Assembly (NCBI GenBank): GCA_946413885.1
Contig: CAMKMK010000021.1
Coordinates: forward strand, 1-16,913
Direction of reading: 5' to 3'
DNA: 16,913 nt
DNA from: an uncultured Prevotellaceae bacterium
GTDB taxonomy: Bacteria; Bacteroidota; Bacteroidia; Bacteroidales; Bacteroidaceae
A model generated the notes under the pieces. That model saw only the letters and a list, made by a program, of their open reading frames with translations, made no database searches and was not told the origin of the DNA. Below, one piece after another: positions 1 to 5,993 of this stretch (within the stretch, counting starts at the first letter, position 1; each line of letters begins with the position of its first letter). The position numbers were made by a program, and so were the translations under genes.

Positions 1-11
1 AATAACCGCCT

Positions 12-19
12 TACCTTTG
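12..19 (+). promoter_or_regulatory. Bacteroidetes-type -7 promoter box
   Basis: TACCTTTG matches the Bacteroidetes housekeeping -7 consensus TAnnTTTG exactly. The -33 region would lie before the window, so only half the promoter can be checked. No convincing long ORF starts just downstream. The transcript would begin near base 26 and run straight into two hairpins and a T-run. Confidence 0.5.
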
Positions 20-25
20 CAGCAG

Positions 26-105
26 AAAACAAAACGACAGGCAAAACTGTCACGAATTAATAAAGAAACACTGTCAAAAGTGTTTCATTTTGTACTCGTT
101 TTTTT
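26..105 (+). ncRNA. possible small structured RNA or leader
   Basis: Between the -7 box at 12-19 and a run of seven T at 99-105 there are two inverted repeats. GACAG/CTGTC lies at 36-40 and 47-51. The perfect 8-bp pair GAAACACT/AGTGTTTC lies at 65-72 and 79-86. Promoter, two hairpins and a U-run is the layout of an approximately 80-nt small RNA. The T-run is 12 nt beyond the second stem, so termination is not textbook. The second hairpin could instead be a terminator or operator belonging to a gene before the window. The heptamer ACTGTCA occurs in the 3' arm of the first hairpin and in the second hairpin. No known RNA family was recognised. Confidence 0.25.
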
Positions 106-108
106 CCG

Positions 109-116
109 TAACTTTG
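109..116 (+). promoter_or_regulatory. -7 promoter box upstream of a 23-codon ORF
   Basis: TAACTTTG matches TAnnTTTG. The expected -33 TTTG is not at the ideal distance; the nearest one is at 89-92, giving a 16-bp spacer instead of about 20. A start would fall around 122, shortly before the ATG at 142. Confidence 0.4.
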
Positions 117-141
117 CAGAGCAAAAGAGAGAAACGGAACA

Positions 142-213
142 ATGGCGAGAAGCAAGATAGAACTGTTAGACTCTCCTGAAAGCATCAGCGAAGATGGGCA
201 ATATGAAGTTTAA
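142..213 (+). CDS. 23-aa ORF, possible leader peptide or gene remnant
   Basis: An ATG at 142 follows a purine-rich stretch and opens a 23-codon frame beginning MARSKIELL and ending GQYEV before TAA at 211-213. It sits behind the -7 box at 109-116 and ahead of a second promoter at 235-266. No family was recognised. It may be the broken 5' end of a gene removed by insertion of the downstream pair, a leader peptide, or chance. There is no sequence beyond the stop that clearly continues the frame, so a point frameshift is not evident. Confidence 0.25.
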   Translation: MARSKIELLDSPESISEDGQYEV

Positions 214-225
214 CAGCTGATTTTT

Positions 226-266
226 CGTTTGAAATTTGTACGTTTGAACAATAATTTGTAGTTTTG
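226..266 (+). promoter_or_regulatory. promoter with overlapping direct repeats (candidate operator)
   Basis: TTTG at 235-238 and TAGTTTTG at 259-266 are separated by 20 bp, matching the Bacteroidetes -33/-7 layout, and point at the ATG at 286. The octamer CGTTTGAA occurs at 226-233 and 241-248 (15-bp period), and TTTGTA follows each copy. The repeats cover the -33 box and the spacer, where a repressor would block transcription. Repeats over the promoter are common in autoregulated toxin-antitoxin operons. That reading is inference, because neither downstream protein has a recognised DNA-binding domain. Confidence 0.5.
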
Positions 267-285
267 CGGGCAGAAGATAAGATAT

Positions 286-582
286 ATGGGACAGTTGGCA
301 TTTCTGAAGATGTTTATTCTGGTTGCGATTTCACTCGACGTGAATGACAACAGGCGGCATGTTCATGTGTTCCGTAAAGGTATGCGCCATCAGCATTCGC
401 TCGCAAAGATCTGGATAGAGAAGAATGGCGAGCAATGTGTGGAAATTGCTGAATCGGAATTGTCTGCAAAGGACAATGAAATGCTTATAGCTGCCATCAA
501 CCGCCACTGGGAGTTCATCGACGAGCAGAGCACAAAGGCTTTCAACGGCGAAAAGACATTTATGATCAATCTTGAGAAATAG
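286..582 (+). CDS. DUF4160 family protein (possible toxin-antitoxin partner)
   Basis: A 98-aa soluble protein. The HVHVFRKG stretch (25-32), the following LAKIWIEKNG strand segment, and the C-terminal helix around INRHWEFIDE (71-80) follow the DUF4160 pattern: a His-containing strand, a short beta hairpin, then a helix with N/H-x-W. DUF4160 genes are often found next to DUF2442 genes, as here, and the pair has been suggested to be toxin-antitoxin-like; the biochemical function is not established. The next gene starts 18 bp after the stop. A good Bacteroidetes promoter ends 19 bp before the ATG, so the two genes probably form a transcript of their own. No signal peptide or membrane segment is visible, and the length is normal for the family. 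Confidence 0.75.
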   Translation: MGQLAFLKMFILVAISLDVNDNRRHVHVFRKGMRHQHSLAKIWIEKNGEQCVEIAESELSAKDNEMLIAAINRHWEFIDEQSTKAFNGEKTFMINLEK

Positions 583-586
583 AAAC

Positions 587-592
587 AGGAGG
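587..592 (+). promoter_or_regulatory. Shine-Dalgarno site AGGAGG for the DUF2442 gene
   Basis: A full AGGAGG lies 8 nt before the ATG at 601. Strong Shine-Dalgarno sites are unusual in this window and in Bacteroidetes generally. This one fixes the start and may allow separate, stronger translation of the second protein of the pair. Confidence 0.55.
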
Positions 593-600
593 ACAAGGAT

Positions 601-843
601 ATGTGCAAGATTAAAGGAGTAACAATAGGCATCAGGGACCTGGATTTCACGTCGCATCGAGGCAAGATGCTGGTGCGTTTGACGGATGGTCGCGAAGTGA
701 TTGTTCCCGTCTCGTTTTTCCCTGACATCCAGCATCTGCCTGTGAGGGAACGTCAGAAATGGATGGTGCTGGATGACCAATTCTTCACCTTCGAGAACCT
801 GACGCGTGTGTATTCCATACTCGACTTGCTGAAAGTGGCGTAG
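601..843 (+). CDS. DUF2442 domain protein
   Basis: An 80-aa protein whose core, LVRLTDGREVIVPVSFFPD at about 24-42, matches DUF2442: a strand ending in DGR, a strand with VP, then S/xFP. The family then has a helix with ER (here RERQKW) and a C-terminal GL/SIxxLL tail (here YSILDLL). DUF2442 proteins are small and usually encoded beside DUF4160, as found here; their molecular role is unknown and an antitoxin role is only suggested. The start is fixed by an AGGAGG 8 nt upstream. The TAG at 841-843 is followed by about 100 bp without a confident gene. Confidence 0.75.
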   Translation: MCKIKGVTIGIRDLDFTSHRGKMLVRLTDGREVIVPVSFFPDIQHLPVRERQKWMVLDDQFFTFENLTRVYSILDLLKVA

Positions 844-847
844 CAGA

Positions 848-907
848 ATGGCACGTCCTGACGCGTGGACACGAGAGGATTTTTATTCTGGTCCTTACCA
901 GAGATAG
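848..907 (+). other. 19-codon ORF in the gap after the DUF2442 gene
   Basis: Five bases after the DUF2442 stop an ATG opens 19 codons (begins MARPDAWTRE) ending TAG at 905-907. It has no recognisable family or Shine-Dalgarno site. It is listed because it starts so close to the preceding stop and is rich in charged codons, but chance is likely. Confidence 0.15.
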
Positions 908-923
908 CAATCATTTTTTTTTA
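887..923 (+). terminator. weak terminator-like hairpin plus T-run
   Basis: TCTGGT (887-892) and ACCAGA (897-902) form a perfect 6-bp stem with a 4-nt CCTT loop. A run of T follows at about 915-923. The T-run is 12 nt beyond the stem, so this is a weak intrinsic terminator candidate for the DUF4160-DUF2442 transcript. Confidence 0.35.
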
Positions 924-943
924 AAATATATAAAAGCGATGTT

Positions 944-2104
944 ATGAAAAAGATTTGCATTTTCTTTAGTGCTCTTTTATTGTTCCTATCGTGGATGTTG
1001 ACAAGTTGCGAGAATGTGGACTTGTCGAGCGAGATGGAGAAGCAGAATGTGAAGGTGACAACACGTGCTGCCATGTCTTTTTCGAAAGATGATTTTCCCA
1101 TCAGTATCTATGCTTTGGATGCCTCTGGAAAGAAAGTGGCAGAACAGACTCTGAACGATGGCGACCAGACATTGAATCTGAAATTGAGTCCAGGATCTTA
1201 CAGGATCGTTGCGAGAAACACGACTGCTTTGGGGTATGCTGATGTGACGGTAGCCACAAAAGCATTGAGTGTGATCATCACGATGGTTCAGCAAAATGCC
1301 AGTATTAGCATGCGTCTGTCAGGTTTGCCAGACGAGGTAAAGGGCGTAGGCGTGACGGTAAGTCCGCTCTATACCACGTTGGAACTGAATGGCGAACTTT
1401 CTGGCTTAGGGGCGAAATCCTTTGAACTGGAGAAAGTGGGTGACATGTGGACTACCAGTGAGGTGATGGTTTATCCCTCAACAGGTTCTACCACAACGTT
1501 CACTTTAACCATAACGAGTGACAAAGAGCAGAAATCATATAGTTATGTATATGGAAAGCCTTTGGAACGGAACATTCCTTATAATTTTGTTGGTAATTAT
1601 CAAGGAGGCGATGATGCATTCGATGTGACAGGACTGATCTATCTGGAGGACTGGGGTGAAGAGGAAATTGTGGAGTTTGAATTCGGACCTAATGTAGAAG
1701 GAACCCAGGAGATAAACTGTGATCACTTGGTTGTTACTGAGAATCTGTATTTGTCTCTGATGGAATGGACGGATATTGTTTCTGCCAATAATGAAGGAAA
1801 TCCCAGGCAGGCGAAAGAGATAGCAGCCGAGTACAACGAAGGTGGTATGACGGGTTGGAGAATGCCAACTGCTGAGGAGGCAAAAGAATTGAAGAACCTA
1901 TATGGTGGAAGTAATCTCGCCAGTTTGAATGAGTCATTGCAGGCTTTGGGTGGAACTCCTTTGAGTGATATTGACGAGAAGGGCGAGAAGGTGCGATATT
2001 TGTGTGATGATGGATTGAAAACATTCTCCTTTGCTGACAATACGACGGTATCAAATGCAGGGGCTAAGTCCACTTATAGATTACGTCTCGTCCGCTCCAA
2101 ATAA
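944..2104 (+). CDS. surface lipoprotein, fimbrillin/Mfa2-like with DUF1566-like C-terminus
   Basis: A 386-aa lipoprotein. The N-terminus has two Lys, a hydrophobic core and a lipobox LTSC (19-22), so Cys22 should be lipidated after signal peptidase II cleavage. A TTRAA stretch at 39-43 follows, as in many Bacteroidales fimbrillin-like and FimB/Mfa2-like proteins. Beta-rich repeats follow, with LSPGSYRIVA (81-90) and an SMRLSGLP segment (122-129). The last 90 residues contain GWRMPTAEEAKEL (304-316) and end YRLRLVRS, resembling the DUF1566/Fib_succ_major pattern in which W-R-P-T is conserved. The family call rests on memory of these patterns; a role in fimbriae or surface adhesion is inference. 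No clear TAnnTTTG promoter was found directly upstream, so transcription may come from further up or use another sigma factor. Confidence 0.6.
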   Translation: MKKICIFFSALLLFLSWMLTSCENVDLSSEMEKQNVKVTTRAAMSFSKDDFPISIYALDASGKKVAEQTLNDGDQTLNLKLSPGSYRIVARNTTALGYADVTVATKALSVIITMVQQNASISMRLSGLPDEVKGVGVTVSPLYTTLELNGELSGLGAKSFELEKVGDMWTTSEVMVYPSTGSTTTFTLTITSDKEQKSYSYVYGKPLERNIPYNFVGNYQGGDDAFDVTGLIYLEDWGEEEIVEFEFGPNVEGTQEINCDHLVVTENLYLSLMEWTDIVSANNEGNPRQAKEIAAEYNEGGMTGWRMPTAEEAKELKNLYGGSNLASLNESLQALGGTPLSDIDEKGEKVRYLCDDGLKTFSFADNTTVSNAGAKSTYRLRLVRSK

Positions 2105-2144
2105 GTGTTTGTTTCTTTCTAAGAATCAAAAAAAATGTCAAAAA

Positions 2145-2176
2145 TTTGGTTGAATGGAGAAAATGATTTATTTTTG
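2145..2176 (+). promoter_or_regulatory. promoter of the small coiled-coil protein gene
   Basis: TTTG at 2145-2148, 20 bp spacer, then TATTTTTG at 2169-2176 is a complete Bacteroidetes -33/-7 promoter. Transcription would start near 2183, leaving a leader of about 45 nt before the ATG at 2230. Confidence 0.65.
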
Positions 2177-2229
2177 CATGTCGATAATGTGAAAATTGAG
2201 TAAAAACGAACAAATTAAACTGACTGAAT

Positions 2230-2601
2230 ATGAAAAAGATTAAGTATTTGTTAGCAGCATTGATGCTCTGCGCACCTCTGCTGGTGAATGCCGACAGTCT
2301 GAGTGACAACAAGGCTAAGAGTGATCAGTATAAGCAGGAGATAAAAATCCTGGAGCAGGAGATAAAGACGATCAAGGCTAAGCAGAAACTGCACCCTGAG
2401 GATTCTGCCCTGTCTGGCCAAATGGTGGCTAAGAAGGCTGAGTTGGCTGAGGTGAAGAACAAGAAGAAGATCATTGACGAGGCTATCAAGACTGAGAAGG
2501 CTAGCCAGAAGGCTGCTGAGGCCGCTGAGAAGGCTAAGGATAAGGCTGAGAAGGCTACCAAGAAGGCTGCTGAGGCCGCTGAAAAAGCTAAGAAGAGTTA
2601 A
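2230..2601 (+). CDS. secreted Lys/Ala/Glu-rich coiled-coil protein
   Basis: A 123-aa protein with a classic signal peptide: MKKIKY, a hydrophobic stretch to residue 18, and a likely signal peptidase I site after VNA (residue 21). Cys14 lies inside the hydrophobic core and is not in a good lipobox. The mature part is almost all helix: a coiled coil at about 28-90, then a Lys/Ala/Glu tail in which KAAEAAEKAK occurs at 94-103 and again at 112-121. It has no enzymatic motif. The tail resembles TolA-like or periplasmic spacer helices in composition only. It has its own promoter and is followed by strong hairpins, so it is probably monocistronic. Function is unknown. Confidence 0.75.
   Translation: MKKIKYLLAALMLCAPLLVNADSLSDNKAKSDQYKQEIKILEQEIKTIKAKQKLHPEDSALSGQMVAKKAELAEVKNKKKIIDEAIKTEKASQKAAEAAEKAKDKAEKATKKAAEAAEKAKKS
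2509..2592 (+). repeat. in-gene direct repeat, 54-bp period
   Basis: The 30-bp segment 2509-2538 recurs at 2563-2592 with only a few changes (GAGAAGGCT versus GAAAAAGCT near the end). It encodes the duplicated KAAEAAEKAK decapeptide. The DNA identity is higher than the protein repeat alone requires, suggesting a fairly recent duplication or slippage. Confidence 0.7.
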
Positions 2602-2770
2602 ACCATAAATTAAGATTAGTTTCTTTTTAAACGTAAGATTGTTAGGTGTTTTTTTTCTTCCCCTTTTAATTTATCTCATATGGTAAAAGGGTAGGTCGTG
2701 AGACCTGTGATTTTAATAGTTTAATGTTTGATGCTGATCAGCAGTCTCCGTGAGGAGGCTGCTGATTTCT
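2602..2770. other. 169-bp intergenic region with three hairpins in a row
   Basis: No gene is seen here. Three inverted repeats follow each other. CCCTTTTA (2661-2668) pairs with TAAAAGGG (2684-2691). AGGTC (2693-2697) pairs with GACCT (2702-2706) around GTGA. A 13-bp stem lies at 2737-2766, also around GTGA. A run of eight or more T lies at about 2649-2656. The region separates converging transcripts from 2230-2601 (+) and the thiamine operon (-). Confidence 0.6.
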
Positions 2771-2773
2771 TTA
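2737..2773 (+). terminator. intrinsic terminator for the coiled-coil gene
   Basis: A 13-bp stem (2737-2749 with 2754-2766, one G-T pair) is capped by the GNRA-type loop GTGA and followed on the + strand by TTCTTT. It fits a rho-independent terminator for the + strand transcript. It ends only 4 bp before the stop codon of the converging transporter gene. On the minus strand no T-run follows, but the same stem could protect the 3' end of that mRNA. Confidence 0.6.
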
Positions 2774-3346
2774 TCCCTGTCCGCTGCCTTCCATGCGTCG
2801 CCGCCACTGGCGGTATCCAAACCAGACCATGAGGGTGTAGATGCTGTAGAGGAGGGCGCGGCCATAGATGCCCTTATAGAGGTAGAGCCCAACGGAGATG
2901 GCATCGACGACGAACCAGACCCACCATTGCTGGATGTACTTGCGCGAGAGCATCCAGAGGCCTATGATGGAGAGGGCGGTGGTGAGACCGTCGAGAAGGG
3001 GGACGTTGCTGTCGGTGAACCGCAGGAGGAAGGTGGAGAGGGCTCCCCACAGGAGGAGGGTGAGGAGGAGAAGGGGGAGATAGAGCTTGGAGGGGGTGGA
3101 GATGATGGGGAGCTGGCGCTGGTTGGCTCCCTTCCCCTGACGATGACGAAGCCAATAGACGAGGCCATAAATGCCTGCGAGGAAGTAGTAAACCTCCATG
3201 CCGCAATCGGCATAAAGACCTTTGTCGAAGAGGACGAAGACGTAGATGAGGGGCATGATGGAGCCTACGACCCACATCCAGGGGTTCTCGCGAATCTCGA
3301 GGATGAGGTAGAGGATGCCTAAGGTGGTGCCAAGGAAATCGAGCAT
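2771..3346 (-). CDS. pnuT: PnuT-type thiamine transporter (PnuC family)
   Basis: A 191-aa inner-membrane protein of the PnuC fold, with about six to seven hydrophobic helices (about 8-18, 25-40, 52-66, 88-108, 118-134, 141-157, 162-178). The family motif W-x-x-W-x-x-x-N/D is present as W141, W144 and D148. The Asp form is, from memory of PnuC family studies, typical of the thiamine-type PnuT, while Asn is typical of nicotinamide riboside PnuC. PnuC carriers work by facilitated diffusion with intracellular phosphorylation as the trap, so a thiamine kinase or pyrophosphokinase must act elsewhere; none follows here. The gene is the second in a transcript headed by a TPP riboswitch and a TonB receptor, which fixes the substrate as thiamine with good confidence. 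Its coding strand is pyrimidine-rich. Confidence 0.85.
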   Translation of the reverse strand: MLDFLGTTLGILYLILEIRENPWMWVVGSIMPLIYVFVLFDKGLYADCGMEVYYFLAGIYGLVYWLRHRQGKGANQRQLPIISTPSKLYLPLLLLTLLLWGALSTFLLRFTDSNVPLLDGLTTALSIIGLWMLSRKYIQQWWVWFVVDAISVGLYLYKGIYGRALLYSIYTLMVWFGYRQWRRRMEGSGQG

Positions 3347-3429
3347 GAGTTGAAGGGGTTAGGGGTTATGGGTTATGGGTTAGGGGATTGGGCTTTCGCT
3401 ACTTGCTAACCCTTACCCGCTAAACGAGA
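3347..3429 (-). repeat. G-tract (GGGTTA-like) repeat between receptor and transporter genes
   Basis: On the + strand five G-runs of 3-4 bases lie at 3355-3358, 3362-3365, 3370-3372, 3377-3379 and 3383-3386. They are separated by TTA, TTAT or TA spacers, like a telomere-type or G-quadruplex sequence. GGGTTAG near 3377-3383 can pair with CTAACCC near 3406-3412. In the mRNA (minus strand) this is C-rich, so any quadruplex would form on the template DNA strand. It lies exactly between the receptor stop and the transporter start. Confidence 0.6.
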
Positions 3430-5838
3430 TTAGAACTTGAAGGTGAGGGAGGCGAGGAGGGTGAGGCCGGACATGGGGATGTAGCCTATCTGGGTGAAAC
3501 GGTTGCCTTCTGGATTGCCTCCGCTGGCATAGAGGGCACTATAGACCCATCCGCTGCTGGCATAATGCTGGTTGAAGATGTTGCCTAACTGGAGGCTGAA
3601 GATGGTCTTCTTGAGGCCTCGATGACCACAGGAGAGGTCGTAACTGAGGGTGACATCTGTGCGGCTATAGCGGGGCAGGGAGCGTTGGTCAGCAGCTGTA
3701 TTGTCGAGGTATTGCTTGGACACGAAGCCTGTGTTCCACGTGGCTTGGAACCCATGATAGTGGAAGTCGGCAAAGCCGTTGACGATGGCGGAGGGGGAGA
3801 AGGCGAGGGTGGAGTGGTCGTAATGGTTGACGGCAAAGGCCTGTCCATTGGTCCAGTCCCAATCCTCGACATATTCGTCGAAGTCCTGAATGCGGTTCTG
3901 GCTGAGGGCTGCATTGGCTTGGAGGGAGAGCCAGGGAGTGACTGTGACACCTGCCGTGAGTTCGATGCCCAGGCGGTAGCTGCGGCGGATGTTGGTGGTG
4001 AGGGACTCGCCGATATCGCTGACTTGACCTGTCTGGACAAACTGGTTGTGGTAGAGCATGGCGTAGAGGTTGGCTCCTGCATTCCATACGGGACGAGTGA
4101 AGCTGTAGCCCAGTTCGATGTCGTTGAGAATCTCGGCCCGTGGGGCAGGGTAGGCGCCATTGTCAGTGAAGTTGTTGCGCTCAGGTTCGCGATGGCTGAG
4201 GGCATAGGAGGCATAGGCGTTGTGTCCCTCCTGGTGGAAGCTGATACCTGCCTTGGGATTGACGAAGTTGTATTTCTTATCAATGTCGAGCCGCTGGTTG
4301 GTGTAGCTGCCGTCGTCGAGGGCATAGAACTTGTCGTTGATGCCCAGGGTGGAGAATCCCACGTGACGGAACTGGATGTCGCCAAAGGCATCCCAGGAGG
4401 GCGTGATGTGGCAGGTTCCCTTGAGGAAGGTGCTGATGTCACTCTTGTCGGCGCTGCTGTCGTAGTACTGATAGTGTCCGTTGGCAAGAATGGCCTGACG
4501 AAGCTCAGGGTTTGCCACGTAGGTGAGGTAACCATAATGGGTAGCCTGGAAGTTCTGGAAAGAAGCCCCTGCGATAACGTCCCAATGGCGATTCTGGTAA
4601 TTGGCATTCCACAGCATGCCGTAGGTGTCCTGGGTAAGACCTTTCTGGCGCACGAAGTCCGTACGCTTAAGCGTGGAGCCATCAGAGAGCTGATAATTCG
4701 AGAGACCAAATTTGGAGAGCTTGTTGTCGTAGCGGAATTCCTCGTAGTACCCATGCCCACGCGTGTAGTGAAGCGTTCCGCTGGTGGTCCAATGCTCATC
4801 GATCTGGTATGCCAGGGAGAGGAGATTGTGGTTTTGCCAGAAGTTGTCGGTAGTGCGAGGCCAGAGATAGCCTTCTGCCATCTGGTAGCGCGAGGTGCCA
4901 GCCGTAGGGTCATAGGAGTCGTTGAGGTGTTCGTAGAGCGTGTTGAAACGTCCCAATCCCACCTTGTACATGTCCTGATAGTTGAAGATTCCAGTACCCA
5001 TGCCTCCATAGTTCCAATCGAGCAGCTCGCCTGTGTCGATGCCATTCCATGCTTGGCCTGTCTTCTCGTAATTGCCAATGTTCTTGTAGCTGACCTTGAC
5101 GGTTCCGTTGGGATTCATCCATGTGATGCCTCCATAATAACTACCGCTGTTGCCTGCTGTCCCATGAATGTAGCCCTCTGTACCTGTGTGGTGGTAAGCT
5201 CCATCGATGGCGAGGAAGCCATGAGAGAGGCGGATGCCTGACATGCCTGTCGAGAAGTTGGCACCCACGTTGTATGTGTTGTAGGAGCCATACGAAGTGT
5301 TGACTTCGAGGGTAGGAAGATAGGAGGAAGCCTTGGTGGTGAGCGCGATCGATCCTCCAAAAGCGCCATCCCCATTGGTGCTGGTTCCCACACCTCGCGT
5401 GATCTGGACGTTGCTCAGCAGCGTGGCATAGGAGTTGGTGTTGGCCCAGAAAACGCATTGGTCCTCAGGAGAATTGAGCGAGACACCATCCAGCGTGACG
5501 TTGATACGGCTGTCGCCTGCCCCACGGATACGCATGTAGGTGGTGCCCGTTCCCAGTCCGTTCTCGCTCCAGGCAATGACGCCTGGCGTACGAGAGAAGA
5601 GAAGGGGAAGTTCCTGACCAGTGTGACTGAATTGCTCGATTTCCTGATAGCCTATCTTGCTTACAGCAAAGGGCGCATTCTGAGGAGCCTTGACAGCTTT
5701 CACCACAACCTCGTTGAGCTCGCTTATCCTGGTGGAATCAGGCTCTGCAGCCTGAACGGGGGAACCCAGGAGAACACTGCTGATGAGCGTCATCCCAACA
5801 CATAACCTGTTCATGTCGAAAAAAGAATTTTTGTTCAT
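3430..5838 (-). CDS. TonB-dependent outer-membrane receptor for thiamine
   Basis: An 802-aa receptor. The signal peptide spans about 1-30 (cleavage near VQA/AEP). A TonB-box-like NEVVV lies at 42-46. The plug domain (about 55-170) contains RTPGV, YMRIRGAG and VTLDGVSLN. A 22-strand-type beta barrel follows and ends in LTFKF with the terminal Phe required for outer-membrane assembly. The length is typical for a BtuB/FecA-like receptor without a CarboxypepD-like N-terminal domain, so it is not a SusC. A TPP riboswitch directly before it and a PnuT gene after it indicate thiamine or a thiamine phosphate as substrate. The start at 5838 touches the 3' arm of the riboswitch P1 stem. The alternative ATG at 5814 (residue 9) gives a more standard signal peptide, so the start is uncertain. 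Confidence 0.9.
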   Translation of the reverse strand: MNKNSFFDMNRLCVGMTLISSVLLGSPVQAAEPDSTRISELNEVVVKAVKAPQNAPFAVSKIGYQEIEQFSHTGQELPLLFSRTPGVIAWSENGLGTGTTYMRIRGAGDSRINVTLDGVSLNSPEDQCVFWANTNSYATLLSNVQITRGVGTSTNGDGAFGGSIALTTKASSYLPTLEVNTSYGSYNTYNVGANFSTGMSGIRLSHGFLAIDGAYHHTGTEGYIHGTAGNSGSYYGGITWMNPNGTVKVSYKNIGNYEKTGQAWNGIDTGELLDWNYGGMGTGIFNYQDMYKVGLGRFNTLYEHLNDSYDPTAGTSRYQMAEGYLWPRTTDNFWQNHNLLSLAYQIDEHWTTSGTLHYTRGHGYYEEFRYDNKLSKFGLSNYQLSDGSTLKRTDFVRQKGLTQDTYGMLWNANYQNRHWDVIAGASFQNFQATHYGYLTYVANPELRQAILANGHYQYYDSSADKSDISTFLKGTCHITPSWDAFGDIQFRHVGFSTLGINDKFYALDDGSYTNQRLDIDKKYNFVNPKAGISFHQEGHNAYASYALSHREPERNNFTDNGAYPAPRAEILNDIELGYSFTRPVWNAGANLYAMLYHNQFVQTGQVSDIGESLTTNIRRSYRLGIELTAGVTVTPWLSLQANAALSQNRIQDFDEYVEDWDWTNGQAFAVNHYDHSTLAFSPSAIVNGFADFHYHGFQATWNTGFVSKQYLDNTAADQRSLPRYSRTDVTLSYDLSCGHRGLKKTIFSLQLGNIFNQHYASSGWVYSALYASGGNPEGNRFTQIGYIPMSGLTLLASLTFKF

Positions 5839-5839
5839 A

Positions 5840-5923
5840 CTCTCTACGCTGGCACTACCCAGTTCAGATATTAGGGTTTGATCTCAGCGCCACCAAACGA
5901 TGACGCACCCCTGATAACGAGAG
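5840..5923 (-). promoter_or_regulatory. TPP (THI-box) riboswitch aptamer
   Basis: Read on the minus strand, the conserved TPP aptamer parts come in order: CTCTC (P1 5' arm), AGGGGTGC, a P3 helix, GCTGAGA, AAACCC, GAACTGGGTA, GTGCCAGCG, and GAGAG (P1 3' arm). These are the signature elements of the THI element that binds thiamine pyrophosphate through the pyrimidine and pyrophosphate sensor helices. It precedes the thiamine receptor-transporter genes. The ATG at 5838 begins 1 nt after the P1 3' arm, and no terminator hairpin fits in the space, so control is most likely at translation initiation. Confidence 0.93.
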
Positions 5924-5955
5924 CAAAGGTACGCAGTTTTTTTTGACTGACCAAA
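5924..5955 (-). promoter_or_regulatory. promoter of the thiamine operon
   Basis: On the minus strand, TTTG (5955-5952), a 20-bp spacer and TACCTTTG (5931-5924) form a perfect Bacteroidetes promoter. The -7 box directly touches the 5' arm of riboswitch P1. Transcription would start inside or at the edge of that arm, leaving almost no leader before the aptamer. Confidence 0.8.
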
Positions 5956-5993
5956 AAAAAGACGAGAAAAGAGCAGAAGGCTGGTGGAATGAC

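Noticed and set aside
2750..3322. A 190-codon Glu/Gly/Asp-rich open frame on the + strand
   Set aside because: It overlaps the PnuT gene in antisense and reflects the polypurine composition of that strand; its start lies inside a terminator stem.
3355..3386. CRISPR or telomere-like array
   Set aside because: The units are only 6-8 bp, imperfect and without spacers; it is at most a short G-rich repeat.
3622..5241. A 539-codon open frame on the + strand opposite the TonB receptor
   Set aside because: It is a shadow of the receptor: rich in Val, Gly and Glu, with no recognisable domain, while the minus-strand frame has a full signal peptide, plug and barrel.
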